Assembly (NCBI GenBank): GCA_022822005.1
Contig: JAJECO010000079.1
Coordinates: 1 to 64,000 of the forward strand
Length of the DNA stretch: 64,000 nt
Reading direction: 5' to 3'
Source: Candidatus Poribacteria bacterium
GTDB lineage: Bacteria > Poribacteria > WGA-4E > PCPOR2b
Of this stretch, positions 18,564 through 28,048 are shown one piece after another. Within the stretch, counting starts at the first letter, position 1. Each line of letters starts with the position of its first letter. A program made the position numbers and the translations under genes. The notes below the pieces were generated by a model. That model was not told where the DNA came from. It saw only the letters and a list, made by a program, of their open reading frames with translations, and searched no databases.

Positions 18564-19913
18564 ATGGGTCAAATTAGCATCGTTTTAATCGCAGGGGTGA
18601 TTTTCCTATTCTTCTATGAGCCCTCGCAGGGAGTCGGGGAGTTTAATCAGCTACTCACCTTAATCGTTACGGCTGTAATAACCATTTGCCCACCGCTGCT
18701 TGCTTATTTTTTCGGCCGCTATGGGACACGCACATTGCCAACGGATCAAGACGCCCGGCTGCATCGATTATACCGTATCAAACGGTCTGCGATTATCTTT
18801 GAATGCCTCCTCTTGATCGGCTATATCTGCGATGTCTACCTGTTAAATCTGCCGCTATTGATCGGCAAAACGTTGGCGTGGTTTCCTTTAATTAATACAA
18901 AGCACCTTGTGGGGATCGTCCCGTTGGTTACTGGGCTGATGCTCATCCGTCTCGCGGTTTATGAAGTTGAGCAGCGAGTCACATCGAGTAACTGGAAAAG
19001 GGAAGAGTACCTCAGCGTCCATCTGAAATTTCTGTTATTGCCGCTACTGCCGCTATTTGCTTACCTGTCCCTGCTTGATCTGATTGCCCACATCCCGTTC
19101 CTTGCCAATCACACCTATTTGCCTATCGCACTTATGATGTCGCTGATTTTTTTAGCGTATATCTATGCCCCCCTGTTATTGGGTCTCATTTGGCGAACGA
19201 CTCCGCTGACGGATGTTAATCTCAGGACCAAGCTCCACCGATTGGCTGCCCAAGACAACATTAAATACAAGGACATTGTTATCTGGCAGACGGAATCGGT
19301 GGCTAATGCGGCTGTGGCTGGAATCGCCCCATGGTCCCGGCAGATTTTCCTGACGGATGCTTTGCTGCAACACTTTTCCGACGATGAGATTGAAGCTGTT
19401 GTCGCACATGAGTTTGGTCATATTCGTTACAAGCACATTTTAACCTATCTCATGTTTATGATTGTCTATTTTCTCAGCTATGCTATCTATTACACCTACA
19501 TTGGGGGACCGCTTGAATCGCTTCCGTCAACATCTTCCCTATTGCCGGCAATCGGTTTGGTTTTCTTCATATCCCTCTACTTTGTTATCATTTTCCGCGC
19601 TCTGTCGAGACGTTTTGAGCATCAGGCAGATCTGTACGCCGCCACATTGACAGGTAAACCGGACGCACTCCAACTTGCGTTAGCCCGACTTGCATATCTC
19701 AACTGCACACCTCGGTCTATCCAACGTCTGTTCGAGCTATTTCAGACGCATCCTTCGGTTGACCGACGGATCAAATTTATCGAGCGGTTCAAGGGCGGCG
19801 ATCCGTCTGCTTCACGCTACCAAAACTACCTGCTTGAGGTCAAGCTGCTGTTGATTTTGTTACCAATGCTCGCTTGTATCCTCTTTTTTAGCACTCCATC
19901 CCAGTTAGGATGA
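18564..19913 (+). CDS. M48 family zinc metalloprotease, integral membrane
   Basis: A 449-residue protein with several hydrophobic segments before and after the zinc motif H282-E-F-G-H286, and a later FEHQADLYA that should provide the third ligand Glu. This matches the M48 family (HtpX/Ste24-type), which cleaves membrane or misfolded proteins. AGGA precedes the ATG. A GlnD gene follows after 89 bp, separated by a hairpin. The substrate is unknown, and a quality-control role is the usual one for the family. Confidence 0.88.
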   Translation: MGQISIVLIAGVIFLFFYEPSQGVGEFNQLLTLIVTAVITICPPLLAYFFGRYGTRTLPTDQDARLHRLYRIKRSAIIFECLLLIGYICDVYLLNLPLLIGKTLAWFPLINTKHLVGIVPLVTGLMLIRLAVYEVEQRVTSSNWKREEYLSVHLKFLLLPLLPLFAYLSLLDLIAHIPFLANHTYLPIALMMSLIFLAYIYAPLLLGLIWRTTPLTDVNLRTKLHRLAAQDNIKYKDIVIWQTESVANAAVAGIAPWSRQIFLTDALLQHFSDDEIEAVVAHEFGHIRYKHILTYLMFMIVYFLSYAIYYTYIGGPLESLPSTSSLLPAIGLVFFISLYFVIIFRALSRRFEHQADLYAATLTGKPDALQLALARLAYLNCTPRSIQRLFELFQTHPSVDRRIKFIERFKGGDPSASRYQNYLLEVKLLLILLPMLACILFFSTPSQLG

Positions 19914-19925
19914 CAACTGACTGAG

Positions 19926-19953
19926 CCCTTCACATATCTCGATGTGTGAAGGG
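19926..19953 (+). terminator. Hairpin between the M48 gene and glnD
   Basis: Perfect 9-bp arms CCCTTCACA and TGTGAAGGG with a 10-base loop. There is no T-run after it, so termination is uncertain; it could instead stabilise or partition a joint transcript. Confidence 0.35.
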
Positions 19954-20002
19954 TTCGACATCTCAGATCGTTGAATTTCGGTGCTTCACCGGAGAAAAAC
20001 AA

Positions 20003-22648
20003 ATGCAACAGAACCGTACACTTGTAGAGGAACTTAAGGACTTTTGTACCAAAGAACGTGAGCGCATTTATTCCCGCCACCGTTTTGGGATTGGAGGCAG
20101 GGAGGTTGTCGCAGAATATACCCGTCTCGCAGATAACGTGATTCAGCGCATTTATCAATCCGCGGTCAAATCGGACAGTGGTCGTTCTGGATTGTCTGAC
20201 GATGCCTCGATAGCCATCCTCGCATTGGGCGGTTACGGTCGGGAAGCACTGAATCCCTATTCAGACATCGACATCATGTTGGTCTATAACCCTTCGGAGC
20301 TGAACGTGAGTCAGGTAGAACCGCTCGCCAACCAACTGATTACGACACTGTGGGACATCGGCTTTGAGGTGGGTCATAGCTGCCGATCACTCAAAGAGTG
20401 TGTTCGTGCAACCTACGATGATATTTTCTCGAAAACCTCAATGCTGGAAGCGCGGTACATTGTCGGTGCAAGACGGGTTTACCGTCAATTTCAGCGATTG
20501 ACCTCCAAACATTTTTTCAAGAAGCAGGTAGGCAAGTTCATTGCAAAAACGATCGAGGAATGGAGTGCCCGTCACGAATCTTACGGCGCAACGATTTACT
20601 TACAGGAACCCAACATCAAGGAGAGCGCCGGTGGGCTGCGAGACTTTCATACAGGCATCTGGGTTGCAGCGGTTCGCTTTGGGGTTAAGGACCTTGAAGA
20701 ACTCCAAAGACGAGGGATTATCCCCCGGGCAGTTGAGCAATCGTGTGAGGCGTCGCTCGATTTTCTGTGGAAGTTGCGTAATGAACTCCACTATGTGAAC
20801 CATAGAAGAAACGATCAGTTAGTCTTAGATGTACAAGAAACCATCGCTAAAAATCTCGGGTATAAGGATAATGGACATTCGCTCGCAGAAACAGCGATGA
20901 TGCGGGATTATTATCTACACGCAGAGCACCTCTATGAGTTTGCAAAACTGATCATAGATCGGGTGAAGCACCAGGGATCTCCGATAAATCACTTGTTTGA
21001 GCGCTGGCAAACCAAAGCACTGCCCGATGGATTTACAGTTGTGCGGGCCGAGATTGGTTTTCAGGAAGGTCAATTCGACTTCAGGAACGACCCCACACGG
21101 CTGATGAAGGTCTTTGCGCACCGCCAACTATTGGGAAATCGAATCAGTGCGGATGTGCGGCATCAGATTGTCGCTAACCTTCATCTCATTGATGAAAAAT
21201 TTCGACGTTCCCCCGAAGTTACTGAATGCTTCCTGTCCATTCTGCGTTCTCCGCAGTCGGTTGCGGAAGTGTTGCGCCGGATGCATCGTTGGCAGGTGCT
21301 GGACCGCTATCTACCTGAATTTGGCAAAATCCGATCATTGGTGCGGTCAGATCGACCGCATCAATACACCGTTGATGAGCACACCCTATACGCGATTGAA
21401 AATCTCGAAGAAGCGACGTTAGCACAGTTGGAGGATGGGCAAGTTTTTCTCGATATTCTCAAAGAGATAGAGAAACCGGAATTGCTGCGGTTAGCAATCT
21501 TATTACACGATGTCGGAAAAGGGGTTGATGGACCGGGAGGACATGACGAGCGCGGGTTTGAAATGGCACAAGCCGCTTTAGACCGCATGGGTTTGGACAC
21601 CCTGGATAAAGAGGTAGTGTTATTTCTCATTTTGAGACACTTGGACATGATCCACACCGCGCAGCGACGGGACCTCGATGACCCGCAAGTTATTGAACGA
21701 TTTGCGGAATTGGTTCAGGATGAGCAGCATCTGAAGATGCTGTATCTCTTGACTTTTGCGGACATGCGAGCCGTAAGCACAGAGATTTGGAACCAATGGA
21801 ATGCGATCCTGCTTTGGCAGCTTTACACACGGACACTTGAGTTCATGCAAGGTAGGATGGAACTCTTAAAACCTGAAGAACTGCAAGTACGGGTGACTCA
21901 ACTCATCGGCGAAGCAATTGGAGAGGCTGCAATTGCTCGACATTTTGAGACAATGCCCGACCAAGAACTGGTTTCGCAGACACCCGATCTCATCGGCAAA
22001 CAGATTCAACTCGTTCAGAAGTTAGGGGATCAGCCTATCGCAGTTTCTCAATTTGCGGAGAATCAGAGTTATACTCAAATCGGTATCTGCACACGTAATG
22101 CACGAGGTATTTTTCGGCAGATTACAGGAGTATTGACGATCGAGAATATTAATATACTAAGGGCTATGATCAACACGCGTGGCGATGGTATTGTGATCGA
22201 TGTTTTGAATGTGACAGATGGACAGACGGGTAAGGGCTCAATTTTAGATAGGTTTCACCAGATTGGTGAAACACTAACCGCTGTCTGGAATGGGGACGTT
22301 GATGTGGAAACTGTCTTGCAGGAGCAGCGCGAATCGGGACCACCCTCTCGCCGCCAACGGCGGAACATCCAACCGAGGATCCGAATTGACAATGAGGGGT
22401 CAGATCGCGCAACGATTATTGACATCCGCGCTCAAGATCAGGTGGGTCTACTTTTCACAATCTCCGATGCCTTCTATAAACTGGGCTTGGATATCCATCT
22501 TGCCAAGATTACGACCGAGGCATTTATAGCAGAGGACTCATTTTATGTGACGGATACCAATGGGGCAAAGATTACAGATTCGACACGGTTGGGAAAGATT
22601 CAGGAGGCGTTAGCGCAGCTGGAAATTTTTAGCGCGTCGGTTGGTTGA
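20003..22648 (+). CDS. glnD: [Protein-PII] uridylyltransferase/uridylyl-removing enzyme
   Basis: The ATG at 20003 has GGAG upstream; the open frame starts 19 codons earlier without one. The 881-residue product has the full GlnD order. First comes a nucleotidyltransferase domain with GGYGREALNPYSDIDI (about 76-91), then the PII-uridylyltransferase region. An HD domain follows with LLHDVGKG at about residue 500, then two C-terminal ACT regions (TQIGICTRNARGIFRQITGV and IIDIRAQDQVGLLFTISDAF). GlnD senses glutamine and adds or removes UMP on PII, controlling nitrogen metabolism. No glnB, amtB or glnA lies in the window. Confidence 0.95.
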   Translation: MQQNRTLVEELKDFCTKERERIYSRHRFGIGGREVVAEYTRLADNVIQRIYQSAVKSDSGRSGLSDDASIAILALGGYGREALNPYSDIDIMLVYNPSELNVSQVEPLANQLITTLWDIGFEVGHSCRSLKECVRATYDDIFSKTSMLEARYIVGARRVYRQFQRLTSKHFFKKQVGKFIAKTIEEWSARHESYGATIYLQEPNIKESAGGLRDFHTGIWVAAVRFGVKDLEELQRRGIIPRAVEQSCEASLDFLWKLRNELHYVNHRRNDQLVLDVQETIAKNLGYKDNGHSLAETAMMRDYYLHAEHLYEFAKLIIDRVKHQGSPINHLFERWQTKALPDGFTVVRAEIGFQEGQFDFRNDPTRLMKVFAHRQLLGNRISADVRHQIVANLHLIDEKFRRSPEVTECFLSILRSPQSVAEVLRRMHRWQVLDRYLPEFGKIRSLVRSDRPHQYTVDEHTLYAIENLEEATLAQLEDGQVFLDILKEIEKPELLRLAILLHDVGKGVDGPGGHDERGFEMAQAALDRMGLDTLDKEVVLFLILRHLDMIHTAQRRDLDDPQVIERFAELVQDEQHLKMLYLLTFADMRAVSTEIWNQWNAILLWQLYTRTLEFMQGRMELLKPEELQVRVTQLIGEAIGEAAIARHFETMPDQELVSQTPDLIGKQIQLVQKLGDQPIAVSQFAENQSYTQIGICTRNARGIFRQITGVLTIENINILRAMINTRGDGIVIDVLNVTDGQTGKGSILDRFHQIGETLTAVWNGDVDVETVLQEQRESGPPSRRQRRNIQPRIRIDNEGSDRATIIDIRAQDQVGLLFTISDAFYKLGLDIHLAKITTEAFIAEDSFYVTDTNGAKITDSTRLGKIQEALAQLEIFSASVG

Positions 22649-22752
22649 ATCTCGGATCACCCTGACCGAACCTTCAGGGCGGATTCGCCACAGTGCCATA
22701 AGCTTACACGTTCTATAGGGGTTCAAGCGATTACAGGCACTGTTGTGGAATG

Positions 22753-22786
22753 GCAACCCCCTAAATCCCCCTTGTCAGGGGGACTT
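22753..22786. repeat. Core of family A palindrome without ends
   Basis: AACCCCCTAAATCCCCCTTG followed by TCAGGGGGACTT is the interior of the family A element. It sits against the 3' end of the minus-strand hydrolase gene (stop at 22789). A weak hairpin, CCCTGA and TCAGGG, at 22660-22679 follows the glnD stop. Confidence 0.5.
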
Positions 22787-22788
22787 GT

Positions 22789-23835
22789 TCAGGCGGTTAC
22801 AGTCGCTGTTGTGAAATGCTCACGAACAAAGGGCCAAGCGCCGTCTTTATAGTAGCGGTGTCCCCCGTCGCCGATATGGAGTTGGCAATTTTCCGGTACG
22901 CCAGCGACTGTGTAGACTTGCTGCAGACGTTCAAAGGCAGATTTGACGTGCTCAATCGGAAAGATGGGATCGTCTTTCCCAGCGATCGCGGAGAAAGGGC
23001 GCGGGGCAATTAGTCCGGCGACATCGTACATCTCACCCAACCGCATGATACCCGGCACATAATTGCAGTCGCAGTGATGGATGGAACCGATGCTTCCTTC
23101 GAAAGTGCAGAAATAGCTGCTTGGGACAGCGACAGAGATGCGAGGCTCGCAGGCAGCAGCAAACAGGGATACGGTGCCGCCGCCAGAATTTCCGGTAATC
23201 GCGATCTGCTGTGCCGCCACGTTTAGATGCGTTAGTGCCCAATCGATCAGACGGGATATGTCCCAAACACGCTCTCCGATGGGCGTACGCCCTACCAATA
23301 GACCGTGCATCAACGCAATTCGGCAGGAAGATGTTTTGTCATTTTCCTTGTCCGTCTCGGTGCGCGTCTCACCAAAAGCGCGGACGGTTGGTGCAATCGC
23401 CAGATACCCCTCTTCCACCGCTTGACGGGCGATGTCTCGCTCTCCTTCCAGCATAGATTTCTCTTCATCTTCGCTGTGCGCAATCCCGACGTAGATGTGC
23501 GGATGATTGTGACCGTGCGGTGTGAGCACCAGAGGCAAGGGGCCGTTCTGTGTTTTGGGACGCAGTAGATAGAAAGGCAATGGCACGGTTGGCTCAACCC
23601 ACAGATGCCACCGTTCTCGAATATGTGTCCCCATATCTTCGGATTGAGACATCTCTGCACTCGGTTGATACCCCTGTAGATCTGACTCCATCTTGTCCAA
23701 GCCGAGCGCCTGACGCAGACGGGTCTGAAAAGCTTCGCGCCAAGCAAGCCACTCTTCCTGTGACGAGCCTCGAAACGCAAATTCCCTCGGTACAGATGCA
23801 TATAGCTGCTCGAAATGCTGCACGGCATCGTACAT
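22789..23835 (-). CDS. Alpha/beta hydrolase (esterase, acetyl-xylan-esterase-like)
   Basis: The ATG at 23835 follows GGAAGGAA; the open frame begins 14 codons earlier. The 348-residue product carries the nucleophile elbow GNSGGG, an Asp in AGKDDPIFP and a His in GDGGHRYYKD, completing the Ser-Asp-His triad of alpha/beta hydrolases. LPLVLTPHGHNHPHIY is the typical oxyanion-region strand. It resembles large environmental esterase families that deacylate sugars. No signal peptide is visible. It lies 62 bp downstream of an alkaline phosphatase gene on the same strand. Confidence 0.82.
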   Translation of the reverse strand: MYDAVQHFEQLYASVPREFAFRGSSQEEWLAWREAFQTRLRQALGLDKMESDLQGYQPSAEMSQSEDMGTHIRERWHLWVEPTVPLPFYLLRPKTQNGPLPLVLTPHGHNHPHIYVGIAHSEDEEKSMLEGERDIARQAVEEGYLAIAPTVRAFGETRTETDKENDKTSSCRIALMHGLLVGRTPIGERVWDISRLIDWALTHLNVAAQQIAITGNSGGGTVSLFAAACEPRISVAVPSSYFCTFEGSIGSIHHCDCNYVPGIMRLGEMYDVAGLIAPRPFSAIAGKDDPIFPIEHVKSAFERLQQVYTVAGVPENCQLHIGDGGHRYYKDGAWPFVREHFTTATVTA

Positions 23836-23897
23836 AGAATTCCTTCCTTCGTAAGGCGTGAAACTGGTAACCCTCACGTTTCAACCCTGATGGTGCT

Positions 23898-24923
23898 CTA
23901 TTTTTCCGGGGATTGATTGTGCATCACAAGATTAAAGAAATCGGTGTTATCCATTACATCAGAGATGCACGCTGCGTTGGCGCCCCAGCCGTATACAGGG
24001 ATATTCGTGGTTGTATGACCGCCGGTGGACCAAGAGACAGTTGGGAAAATACCCCTACCGTTGTTTTCAAGGACTTGCAGCCCGCCGGTTTCATGATCGG
24101 CGGTGACGATAATGAGGGTGTCAGTCCGTTCTTTCGCCCAGTCAAATGCAACTCGCACCGTTTTAGAGAATTCAAGTGTCTCGTAGACATTACGCTCAAT
24201 GTCGTTAGAGTGTCCAGCATGATCGATTCTGCCCCCTTCAATCATCAGAAAGAAGCCGGTCGTATTTTTTGCTAATATGTTCAGCGCGGTTGCCACCATC
24301 TCAGATAGATGCGGGAGATCGCCAAGTCCATCGAACTCATAAGGCAGATTTGTATCGCCAAACTGACCTGAAACTCGATCAATGTTTTCGGTGTCCAAGG
24401 ATAGGAGCCCGTCCCGATCTGTAATAACAGTGTAGCCGGCTGCTTCCGCTTCTATCTCGGTTAGACCGTTGCCACCACCACCGAGCAGCACATTCGGACG
24501 GGTCTGATTCAGGTAATCTTGGCCAATCTCTGCCAAATTACCGCGTTTAGGTTCGTGGGCACCGAAGGCAGCGGGAGTAGCGTGGGTGAGGAAAGTAGTA
24601 GAGATTAAGCCCGTGCTCTTACCCTGGTCTTTGAAACACTCTAAGAGTGTATATAGTTCGTGGCCATCCCCCGGCAAAGCGGTGCTGATGACGCCGTTGT
24701 TGACCTTGGAACCGGTTGCCATTGCGGTTGCAGCTGCTGCTGAGTCAGTTATAGGGGCATCGGCTGAATGCGTCGTCACCTCGCCTTGATAGGGGAACGC
24801 CTCAAATGAGAGCGTTCCAGTTTTGCCGTGAGCATATAAGCTGGCTGCTTTGACTTTTTCAAACCCCATCCCATCGCCGATGCAGAAGATAACATTTGTC
24901 GGCGAATTCACTGTTTTATCCAT
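23898..24923 (-). CDS. Alkaline phosphatase family protein without signal peptide
   Basis: The start is the ATG at 24923 (AAAGGAAG just upstream). The 341-residue product has all the metal and catalytic landmarks of PhoA-type phosphatases: IGDGMG (Asp17), TDSAAAATAMATG with nucleophile Ser61, HATPAAF, MIEGGRIDHAGHSND, TADHETGG and TGGHTTT. These enzymes hydrolyse phosphomonoesters with two Zn and one Mg and are normally exported. Here the protein begins almost directly with the core and has no signal sequence, so it is cytosolic or exported another way. It is shorter than E. coli PhoA. Confidence 0.88.
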   Translation of the reverse strand: MDKTVNSPTNVIFCIGDGMGFEKVKAASLYAHGKTGTLSFEAFPYQGEVTTHSADAPITDSAAAATAMATGSKVNNGVISTALPGDGHELYTLLECFKDQGKSTGLISTTFLTHATPAAFGAHEPKRGNLAEIGQDYLNQTRPNVLLGGGGNGLTEIEAEAAGYTVITDRDGLLSLDTENIDRVSGQFGDTNLPYEFDGLGDLPHLSEMVATALNILAKNTTGFFLMIEGGRIDHAGHSNDIERNVYETLEFSKTVRVAFDWAKERTDTLIIVTADHETGGLQVLENNGRGIFPTVSWSTGGHTTTNIPVYGWGANAACISDVMDNTDFFNLVMHNQSPEK

Positions 24924-25015
24924 CAATCTTCCTTTCAGGTCATTTATAGATTGCGTCGTTCAGACGCGAACGATTCCCATGCTGCTCCGTTCTTTCCTCT
25001 GCTTTGTCCACACGC

Positions 25016-26293
25016 TTACCTAACCAACTGGTCTGGGTTATCCATCACCTTTTCAATGGCTTCGACGTATAGCTTCATCAGATCGAGGTCGTTCGGTGGA
25101 TTCACGTCGAAAAGGTAGAAATGGGAATCGATGAAAGCGGTAGCGTTGGGATAGTCCTCTGTGCGATATTCCACCGGCTGGGCATGGCCACAGGTCCAGG
25201 GACACCCTTTTCCGTAGCCAATTTGGGCTTGAAAGATTTCTTGTGCCGGCACGGGTCTTCTTTGCCACTGTCCAACATGTAATCCTTCCGCGGTCAGCGC
25301 TTCCTGAACCTTCTCGCGGAAAACCCTCGGTGAGACGGAAAGCCCCAATTCGTCTGGTTTGACGCCGATCACATAGTTATAGAAAACAGACTCACACTGC
25401 GGTGGAACGTGCGGCGTTTCGATGCCTTTAATTTTGGAGAGGTGTTCCGTAAGGAAGTTGCAGTTTCGGATGCGTAGGGCGTTGTTCGCATCCAGTCTTT
25501 TTAGTTGGCTGCGGATAAATGCTTGACCGAACACATCGCCACGGTACATCCACCCCAGTCCAAAAGCATTATACTCCTGCTCTTGTCGCTCTCTGCCCGG
25601 CACAACTAATTCACCGAAGTACTGAAGTAGTGCTGCTTGTTTGTGATAATCTTCATCGTCGGTGACGAATAGACCGCCCTCGCTGCCTGTGGTCAGCGTT
25701 TTCGACATCTGGGTGCTAAACCCGGCGACATCTCCAATCGAACCGCACGGCATCCCCTTATACTTTGCGCCGTGCGCCTGTGCGGCATCTTCGATAACCT
25801 TGAGCCCGTATTGTTGAGCAATCGCGAGGACTCCCTCCATATCCGCTGGCATCCCGTGGATGTGGACAGCAATAATTGCTTTTGTCCGTTCCGAGAGTTT
25901 GGCTTCAATCTGCGCGGGATCAATGCAGAACGTCTTGGGATCAATGTCCACAAAGATTGGGATTGCGTTGTGGTGGAGGACACCGGCTGCCGTTGCCCAG
26001 AACGTAAAGGCTGGAACGATGACCTCGTCGCCCGGCTCGATCCCCAACGCGGCGATGCACATGTGGAGCGCGGCAGTACCACTGTTGGTTGGGATGCAGT
26101 ACTTTCGCCCCACGTATGCTGCCCATTCTTGGGACAATGCTTCGGACTGAATCTTACGCTGTTCGTTGATGCTGTCGTTGGACAGCACCTCCATCACTGC
26201 CTGCCGATCTGCATCGGTAATGTGGGGCCAGGGTTTAATCGTCCCTTCTGGGACTGTTGGTTGTCCACCGTGGATTGCGAGTTGTTCTGGCAT
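25016..26293 (-). CDS. DegT/DnrJ/EryC1/StrS aminotransferase family protein
   Basis: A 425-residue PLP enzyme. Visible are the substrate segment SGTAALH (71-77), VIVPAFTFWAT (91-101), the cofactor Asp in EDAAQAHG (168-175) and the Schiff-base Lys198 in FSTQMSKTL. The family transaminates keto-sugars during amino-sugar synthesis, or acts as dehydratase variants lacking the Lys; the Lys is present here. There are no sugar-nucleotide genes nearby, so the role may be catabolic or regulatory (inference). GGAAAGGG precedes the ATG. Confidence 0.88.
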   Translation of the reverse strand: MPEQLAIHGGQPTVPEGTIKPWPHITDADRQAVMEVLSNDSINEQRKIQSEALSQEWAAYVGRKYCIPTNSGTAALHMCIAALGIEPGDEVIVPAFTFWATAAGVLHHNAIPIFVDIDPKTFCIDPAQIEAKLSERTKAIIAVHIHGMPADMEGVLAIAQQYGLKVIEDAAQAHGAKYKGMPCGSIGDVAGFSTQMSKTLTTGSEGGLFVTDDEDYHKQAALLQYFGELVVPGRERQEQEYNAFGLGWMYRGDVFGQAFIRSQLKRLDANNALRIRNCNFLTEHLSKIKGIETPHVPPQCESVFYNYVIGVKPDELGLSVSPRVFREKVQEALTAEGLHVGQWQRRPVPAQEIFQAQIGYGKGCPWTCGHAQPVEYRTEDYPNATAFIDSHFYLFDVNPPNDLDLMKLYVEAIEKVMDNPDQLVR

Positions 26294-26355
26294 GGGTTAC
26301 CCTTTCCATCGATTTGTTACGCTATGGACCTGTCGCCTCGCTGAAGTTACGGAGC

Positions 26356-26500
26356 ATAACATAATACGTAATACGCGTTGCATGAGAAGAAGCGGAACGG
26401 AGATATCCGTTGGCTACGAACTACACTCGCTGGCCCGAATTGCATAGGCTTTAAGACCGAGTTGGGTTTCACAGCTCCCGTTCAACCAACCTACATGCTA
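26356..26500. repeat. Dispersed intergenic repeats (families D and H)
   Basis: GTAATACGCGTTGC and AGAAGAAGCGGAACGG recur, diverged, at 31068-31110. GAGTTGGGTTTCAC...GTTCAACCAACCTAC is a short version of the sequence at 39741-39974 and 44276-44382. No gene is seen between 26294 and 26532. Confidence 0.5.
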
Positions 26501-26532
26501 TCCGCAGGTTAGGAAACCCCGGGGCGATGAAA

Positions 26533-27288
26533 TTACGCTTCTACGACATCGCGCATCCCTTCCCACTCGAGCCAGATATCGGTCATCGCTTCTGGCCGGT
26601 AGTCGGGGTGATCGACATGACGTAATCGGAAAAAGATTGCATACCGTGTGTGCGGTGAAACATTTGGCGCTGCGGTATGTGCGATCTGGTAGTGCGCCAG
26701 AATGACATCGCCGGGCTCCCCGATGATTTGATGTGGTTCCGGCAATTCGACGGGCGGCATTCCCTCAAGCAGCGATTCGGGTCCGTATTCCTGAAAATAC
26801 TTCTCGTAGACGTGATGTGTCGCGGGCCACACTGTAAAATTGCCAGAGTAAGGCTGCGGCACATGGCTGAGGTAGACGCCCACCAGCATCGTGAAGTTTC
26901 GGATCACGCCCTTGGGGACCCCGTTGTGCGGCGAGTGCATTCCATCGAGATGGCCGCCCGGTTGTGGTGGCGGGTCCTGCATACTCGGAAACCGGAGTGC
27001 AATTTGTCCGCCCTTTGCGGGAGTAATTTTCCCTGTCCCAATCGCTGATTCCGCCAACTCCCACGCGGGTGTTCGGTTGAGCAGGTCCGTGATGACGGAT
27101 TCCCCTTGTAGCTGTGGACAGTACGATCGAGATCGAAAAGTTACCATATCGTCAGCGTTCATCCCTTCGCCGACACCGCTATTGATCGCCCGGAGGGCGG
27201 CGTCCACCATCACTTGTGGTACAACACCGGGAACTTTGACAAACCCATTTTTGAAGATTTTCTGTTTTTGTGCGTAGGTAAGCTCCAT
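26533..27288 (-). CDS. Phytanoyl-CoA dioxygenase (PhyH) family protein
   Basis: A 251-residue Fe(II)/2-oxoglutarate oxygenase. The iron site is H113-x-D115 in GGHLDGMHS, with the distal His204 in HYQIAHTAAPN and Arg215 in SPHTRYAIFFR for 2-oxoglutarate. ATG is preceded by AAGGAG at a slightly long spacing. It is only distantly similar to the PhyH protein at 4565. Substrate unknown. It lies alone, divergent from the tRNA operon. Confidence 0.87.
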   Translation of the reverse strand: MELTYAQKQKIFKNGFVKVPGVVPQVMVDAALRAINSGVGEGMNADDMVTFRSRSYCPQLQGESVITDLLNRTPAWELAESAIGTGKITPAKGGQIALRFPSMQDPPPQPGGHLDGMHSPHNGVPKGVIRNFTMLVGVYLSHVPQPYSGNFTVWPATHHVYEKYFQEYGPESLLEGMPPVELPEPHQIIGEPGDVILAHYQIAHTAAPNVSPHTRYAIFFRLRHVDHPDYRPEAMTDIWLEWEGMRDVVEA

Positions 27289-27380
27289 AAGTTGCTGTTA
27301 CTCCTTCTCATTGGAAAAATTGGATGAATCCTTAGACAAAAAGTATGCCACGCTGGTATAGGAAAGTCAACTGTAAAAAA

Positions 27381-27442
27381 CATGAAACGTGATGCGTGAA
27401 ACGTGAAAAATTATTGGTTCATTAGTTCATTGGTTCATTGGT
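27381..27442. repeat. Short direct repeats
   Basis: GAAACGTGATGCGTGAAACG (also at 43035) is followed by tandem TTGGTTCATTAGTTCATTGG units (also at 45250-45287). These are non-coding, low-complexity intergenic repeats. The remaining part of 27289-27522 has no other feature. Confidence 0.5.
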
Positions 27443-27522
27443 GCGGCCGGGCTTGGAGGTCGGGATTCGGAGATCCCTCCTACAAGAGAACTGAATGCCC
27501 TTCGTAAATTCGGAAAAAAACC

Positions 27523-27551
27523 TTGACAAATCGGCGGGAATCTATTACAAT
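27523..27551 (+). promoter_or_regulatory. Promoter of the tRNA operon
   Basis: TTGACA (27523-27528), exactly 17 bases, then TACAAT (27546-27551): a near-consensus sigma-70-type promoter about 42 bp before the first tRNA. Confidence 0.85.
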
Positions 27552-27593
27552 AGTGTCAACTGAATTCGCTGGAATTCAATGCCTCCTTGCCGC

Positions 27594-27681
27594 GGGCGAG
27601 TGGTGGAATGGCAGACACAATGGACTTAAAATCCATCGCCCGTAAATGGGTGTGAGGGTTCAAATCCCTCCTCGCCCACCA
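27594..27681 (+). tRNA. tRNA-Leu (anticodon TAA)
   Basis: An 88-nt class II tRNA: acceptor GGGCGAG pairs with CTCGCCC, the anticodon arm ATGGA-CTTAAAA-TCCAT gives TAA, a long variable arm is present, and GGTTCAAATCC forms the T arm. The 3' CCA is encoded. Confidence 0.95.
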
Positions 27682-27700
27682 TTTCCTTCCTAAATCTTGG

Positions 27701-27777
<77 letters not shown>

Positions 27778-27848
27778 CTTGGTTCTATTGGAGGCAGGAA
27801 AGCCTACGGGAAATGTGCTTTTTCAAGTGCGTTTCCCTTTTTTCTTAT

Positions 27849-27920
27849 GCCGGTGTAGCTCAGTGGTAGAGCACACGACTCATAATCGTGCTGTCTGGAG
27901 TTCAACTCTCCACACCGGCA
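27849..27920 (+). tRNA. tRNA with anticodon CAT (elongator Met, or Ile2)
   Basis: A 72-nt tRNA: acceptor GCCGGTG with CACCGGC, anticodon arm CACGA-CTCATAA-TCGTG. A CAT anticodon means elongator Met, or Ile2 if C34 is modified to lysidine. Acceptor positions 4-5 are G-G, not the C-C pairs known as TilS determinants in E. coli, which favours Met; the anticodon stem resembles Ile2. Unlike its two neighbours it has no encoded CCA. tilS begins 128 bp downstream. Confidence 0.88.
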
Positions 27921-27937
27921 CTCACAAGTCATCATTT

Positions 27938-27959
27938 AGCCGCCTTGCGCGGCTTTTTT
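27938..27959 (+). terminator. Intrinsic terminator of the tRNA operon
   Basis: AGCCGC, a short loop, GCGGCT and six Ts: a compact rho-independent terminator 17 bp after the third tRNA. Confidence 0.85.
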
Positions 27960-28048
27960 ATTTCTGATTTTGTGGGATCCGTCCGCAATCCGAAACCCGT
28001 TCACCTCGCAAAACGTCCAAGCTTGCAAGATTAAACCGAGATTCTGTC

